Shown piece by piece: positions 42,921-45,430 of a stretch of 45,430 bases of DNA. How positions within the stretch are numbered: position 1 is the first letter of the stretch; every line of letters starts with the position of its first letter. The notes under the pieces are model-generated. The model had not been told where the DNA came from. It saw only the letters and a program-made list of their open reading frames with translations, and made no database searches. Made by a program: the position numbers and the translations under genes. This DNA is from Crocinitomix sp. (lineage in GTDB: Bacteria; Bacteroidota; Bacteroidia; Flavobacteriales_D; Crocinitomicaceae): NCBI GenBank assembly GCA_013138735.1, contig WTCE01000147.1, forward strand, positions 1 through 45,430, read 5' to 3'.

Positions 42921-43253
42921 ATGAAGACAGCTAGAAGCCTAAATATTGCCTTATTATTAGCTTGTATTGCAGGTGGCGCATTTTACTTTTTTCAATACGA
43001 GTCACCTGAATTAATTATCTTATTAATAGTGCAATCAATTGCCATACTATTCTTAATTATAGCACTCCTTTCGAAAAAACTAGTAAATCAAAAAATATTC
43101 GGGATTATTCCGTACATACTTTTCTTAACGGATATAGGCTATGTGGCATTCCTCGCTTCTGAATCTCAATATTTAGGCTTGATAACGAATTTGACGGCCC
43201 CAACGCTTTTAGCGGTGATTGGCCTAGTCAAACTTATCCGTGTTAAATCTTAA
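42921..43253 (+). CDS. Small membrane protein
   Basis: A 110-residue protein with four hydrophobic segments (about 7-25, 30-50, 58-75, 85-105). No family recognised. Part of the 41412-43643 run. Confidence 0.65.
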   Translation: MKTARSLNIALLLACIAGGAFYFFQYESPELIILLIVQSIAILFLIIALLSKKLVNQKIFGIIPYILFLTDIGYVAFLASESQYLGLITNLTAPTLLAVIGLVKLIRVKS

Positions 43254-43259
43254 TTAACT

Positions 43260-43643
43260 ATGTTAGCAATTTCATTACACAATTATAGAGGCGCAAATGT
43301 TAATGGCGCAAGGATATTCTTAGACAATTCTGGAGGAGATTACCTCGCTACTACGATCAAAAATCATGGTTCAACAATTCATTTAAAGTTTAGCCAATTA
43401 ACAATGGATTCCGTTATTGGAATGATCGAACTTTATACAACTCATGGAAAAGTAATCATTAGACAGAAAATTGAATACTTCGAAATTGGAGATTTTGAGA
43501 TATATTTGAATGATCGAAATACTGTTTACAAAGGTCAATCTGAAAATTTCAAAACTCAAAAATCCAATGGTTGTTTAAACCCATTTCTTATAATTGCAAT
43601 AATAATATTCATAATTATAATGGTATTAACGGAGGGAGGGTGA
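43260..43643 (+). CDS. Hypothetical protein with C-terminal membrane anchor
   Basis: A 127-residue protein, beta-rich for ~100 residues, ending in one membrane helix (NPFLIIAIIIFIIIMVLTEGG). It starts 6 bases after the preceding stop. No family recognised. Confidence 0.6.
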   Translation: MLAISLHNYRGANVNGARIFLDNSGGDYLATTIKNHGSTIHLKFSQLTMDSVIGMIELYTTHGKVIIRQKIEYFEIGDFEIYLNDRNTVYKGQSENFKTQKSNGCLNPFLIIAIIIFIIIMVLTEGG

Positions 43644-43758
43644 ATTATCTTTCTCTTCACTAACTGTATTGCCAATTAGATTAATGATCGAATAACCAAG
43701 TTTAAACCATAGGTTAAGTCTGCTATTCATCACTCATTTCACATAATAAAACTCGTAC

Positions 43759-43953
43759 TTAAAAAAATCGATCATAGCTACTGTCGTTTGACTTAACTCC
43801 TTTTAACTTCCTCACAGCTTTAATCGTTTTGCTTGAATCAATTGTCTTCCCTGACTTATTTCCAGTATATATTTTACTTCCAGTATTCGAATCTTTTACG
43901 TAGTGCTTGCCATCATTGTCACACCCCTCAGAATATGTGCTATATCTACCCAT
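43759..43953 (-). CDS. Small polar protein
   Basis: A 64-residue protein from ATG 43953 (an upstream TTG at 43980 is less likely). Gly/Ser/Lys-rich, GRYSTYSEGCDNDGKHYVKD, no family recognised. Last gene before R4. Confidence 0.5.
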   Translation of the reverse strand: MGRYSTYSEGCDNDGKHYVKDSNTGSKIYTGNKSGKTIDSSKTIKAVRKLKGVKSNDSSYDRFF

Positions 43954-44080
43954 AATTTGTATTTTCTCTTTAAGGTACAACTTTTTTTACTTTTATGCAA
44001 AATTGCGATTATATAGGATACATGCTATATCCTCTTCTCTCGCTCATTAAACGTTATTTCACAAAGAATACATATTCATA

Positions 44081-44138
44081 CCAAACACAACCCAATATCC
44101 TCAGTCAAAAAGTTCGATATTTGTCCCGCCTCGGGTAC
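44081..44138. repeat. R4, attR-type site ending unit 4
   Basis: 58-base copy. The minus strand encodes PEAGQISNFLTEDIGLCLV with TGA directly after. Confidence 0.92.
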
Positions 44139-44177
44139 AAAAGCCTCTGAAACGTATGTTTTAGAGGCTTTTTTTGG
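44139..44177 (+). terminator. T4, terminator after R4
   Basis: AAAAGCCTCT pairs with AGAGGCTTTT, with an inner AAAC/GTTT helix, followed by a T run. Unrelated in sequence to T1-T3. Confidence 0.85.
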
Positions 44178-44336
44178 TTTTTGGTGCTGAATAATTACTA
44201 TTTATTTTGGGATAAGACGATTCACGTTGCCAACGCAGACTAGTTTAGGTTATATACAATTCCTCCAAAAAACACAATTTGTTGTAATCTTCGTTTTTCT
44301 TGTAAATCGTTAGATAACCATTATTAAAATTAGCAA

Positions 44337-44639
44337 TTAAGACTTTTTTAAGATTAGCTTTTTCGGGTCTTGATGATTATTCCAAAATCGTAACAATTCA
44401 ACTTTATCTTTTCTAACTTGATAAAATAAATTAATCTCCTTGGTTACTGGAACTGTATGAATATTTTGTTTGTAGTTGAATCTTCTAAACGTTTTGGGAC
44501 TTTCTTTAATAATCTGAAGTAGAGCATCAGTTTTAAAAATAAACGCTGATGCCTCAGACTCTGTCCATTCGTCAAGCAGAAATTCAATATTTTCCCAGTA
44601 ATCAATTTGAGCAGGTTTTGACCAAATTAGTTCAATCAT
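44337..44639 (-). CDS. RelE/ParE-superfamily toxin
   Basis: A 100-residue protein starting MIELIWSKPAQIDYWENIEFLLDEW, the classical ParE/RelE N-terminus, with FRRFNYKQNIHTVPVTKEINLFYQV and LLRFWNNHQDP at the end. Such toxins act on gyrase or ribosome-bound mRNA; the subgroup cannot be fixed here. It overlaps the antitoxin stop by one base. Confidence 0.85.
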   Translation of the reverse strand: MIELIWSKPAQIDYWENIEFLLDEWTESEASAFIFKTDALLQIIKESPKTFRRFNYKQNIHTVPVTKEINLFYQVRKDKVELLRFWNNHQDPKKLILKKS

Positions 44640-44869
44640 TATTTAAAAAGTTTGGGGAACTTTTTTTGAGTCTCACTCATCATTTGAGTATGAGAAGTTC
44701 CACCTTCATCTTTTAATGATTTTATAGATTCATCCAAAGCCTTTTTTAAATCATCAGTTAGTTCTATTTCATTGTCGCTATTTGACTCTAATTTGACATA
44801 ATCAAGCGTTCTAATGAAATTTAAGAAAGCAACGGCCTTACTATCTTGTATGTTTAACGATATTTTCAT
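44639..44869 (-). CDS. Antitoxin partner of the ParE/RelE toxin
   Basis: A 76-residue protein from ATG 44869. The frame continues to a TTG at 44902, but that codon lies in the -7 box of the promoter, so the longer form is rejected. Short beta start (MKISLNIQDSKAVAFLNFIRTLDYVKLE), then an acidic helical part that would wrap the toxin. Overlapping antitoxin-toxin order supports the pair. Confidence 0.8.
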   Translation of the reverse strand: MKISLNIQDSKAVAFLNFIRTLDYVKLESNSDNEIELTDDLKKALDESIKSLKDEGGTSHTQMMSETQKKFPKLFK

Positions 44870-44899
44870 ATTCTCTATATCAAACCAAAATTTATTACT

Positions 44900-44929
44900 C
44901 AAAGATACGAAAAAAGCATTTTGTACAAA
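44900..44929 (-). promoter_or_regulatory. Promoter of the toxin-antitoxin operon
   Basis: On the minus strand TTTG (44926-44929), 18-base spacer, TATCTTTG (44900-44907); ATG 31 bases downstream of the -7 box. Confidence 0.7.
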
Positions 44930-45049
44930 AATTTATTTCGATAAGACCCTTGCCAAGTGAATTAAACGTATCTGTATTGATAAGTCTAATCTTGACGTTT
45001 AAGTTAAAACACTATTTCTAACAAGAATATTTTATAGATTCATTTCCAC

Positions 45050-45107
45050 CCAAACACAACCTAATATCCTCTGCCAAAAAGTTCGATATTTGTCCCGCCT
45101 CGGGTAC
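45050..45107. repeat. R5, attR-type site ending unit 5
   Basis: 58-base copy. The minus strand encodes PEAGQISNFLAEDIRLCLG; the frame runs ten more codons to TAG. Last copy seen in the window. Confidence 0.92.
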
Positions 45108-45112
45108 GGAAG

Positions 45113-45146
45113 AAGCCCTTCAGAATTTCTGGAGGGCTTTTTTTTG
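45113..45146 (+). terminator. T5, terminator after R5
   Basis: AAGCCCTTCAG pairs with CTGGAGGGCTT around AATTT, followed by a T run. If the array ends here, this is the original chromosomal terminator of tRNA-Leu. Confidence 0.8.
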
Positions 45147-45430
45147 ATATTTAAAGCACTTTGCGAGAGCTTCCAGGTCTCGCAGATAGAAGAGCCCCGA
45201 CCCTTAGAAGTTGGGGCTTTTTGTTTTATCTATGTATCATTAGTTACAGAATCAATCATTTATTGTCATCAATTTTGTATTCAAACTAATATGTTAAAAA
45301 TGAGGCTTAATGGACAAAATTTAGGCTCATATTCTCTGTAAGCATTGTTATTATTAGCTTTGACGCAAATGAAAGGTTATGAATAAAAAAAGTGTATAAA
45401 CTGTAAAGGGAAAAACACCAAGAAAAATGG
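45147..45430. other. Sequence beyond R5/T5, no gene recognised
   Basis: Contains the T6 hairpin and a small GCGAGA/TCTCGC stem before it. The open frame from 45090 runs across R5, T5 and T6 and is not a gene. It may be chromosome or the start of another unit. Confidence 0.5.
45193..45223 (+). terminator. T6, second terminator beyond the array
   Basis: AGCCCCGAC pairs with GTTGGGGCT (one G-U pair), followed by a T run. Confidence 0.75.

Noticed and set aside
44870-44902. TTG start for the antitoxin
   Set aside because: It lies in the -7 promoter box TATCTTTG.
31924-45107. R1-R5 as a CRISPR array or integron attC sites
   Set aside because: Spacing is 1-20 kb rather than ~35 bases, there are no cas genes, and the sites are tRNA-end repeats without attC folding or an integron tyrosine integrase.
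11881-45107. Island as a prophage or conjugative element
   Set aside because: No capsid, terminase, tail, relaxase or transfer genes are visible.
45090-45341. 83-codon plus-strand frame
   Set aside because: It runs across R5 and terminators T5 and T6 and has no protein-like composition.

Overview
The window is about 45.4 kb of AT-rich DNA from a member of the Bacteroidota, most likely Flavobacteriales. Evidence for this: promoters of the TTTG-N(17-20)-TAnnTTTG type recur (8410, 11571, 38401, 44929). Exported proteins have Bacteroidota-style signal peptides and relaxed lipoboxes. The chromosomal genes include the nadK / CBS-ACT / pdxJ cluster, a GTG-started LuxE-type protein and a ppk1-ppx pair.

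Region 1 (1-11530) is ordinary chromosome: a secreted protein cut by the window edge, nadK, a CBS/ACT protein, pdxJ, an alpha/beta hydrolase, an acidic hypothetical protein, an AstE/AspA-type zinc hydrolase next to rimK, a lipoprotein, a LuxE-type protein, then ppk1 and ppx. A strong promoter followed by two hairpins and a terminator precedes ppk1 and may make a small RNA or act as an attenuated leader.

Region 2 (11571-11919) is a tRNA-Gly(GCC)/tRNA-Leu(UAA) operon. The tRNA-Gly has unusual residues. The 3' end of tRNA-Leu is the integration site for everything that follows.

Region 3 (11877-45107) is a stacked mobile and defence island. A large serine recombinase runs antisense into and through tRNA-Leu. 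Five copies (R1-R5) of a 57-58 bp site follow at 31924, 33094, 34631, 44081 and 45050. Each ends in a copy of the tRNA-Leu 3' end and is followed at once by its own Rho-independent terminator. Read on the minus strand, each copy encodes the same short peptide (EAGQISNFLAEDIGLCLG or a variant), usually with a stop right behind it and with mostly synonymous differences. I infer that this peptide is the native C-terminus of the recombinase, with attP lying inside the 3' end of its gene. Integration at tRNA-Leu would then swap the recombinase C-terminus for an antisense-tRNA tail and leave the native tail at the far end. The island reads as five successive units: U1 (11.9-32.0 kb, with the recombinase), U2 (32.0-33.15, a four-helix membrane protein), U3 (33.15-34.7, Shedu nuclease), U4 (34.7-44.1, a two-component/lipoprotein cluster) and U5 (44.1-45.1, ParE-type toxin-antitoxin). 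Only U1 carries a recombinase, so U2-U5 are either mobilised in trans or decayed.

U1 cargo: MerR-like regulator with candidate operators, PIN-like protein, nucleotidyltransferase-HEPN fusion, a 763-residue zinc-ribbon/nuclease protein, DUF4407 membrane protein, zinc-finger/RecA-like ATPase, LRAT-like protein next to a small membrane protein, a 1388-residue NTPase with membrane helices between its Walker motifs behind a secreted partner gene, and an FRG-domain protein. U4 cargo: a TPR histidine kinase and LuxR-type response regulator, two paralogous ~53-residue lipoproteins ending in a shared KRGLN-PPPSESES tail, each behind helically phased TTG repeats, a Nudix-like protein, and a run of envelope genes including a lipoprotein made of DnaJ-type CxxCxGxG motifs. 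I saw no phage structural genes, conjugation genes, CRISPR array or rRNA.
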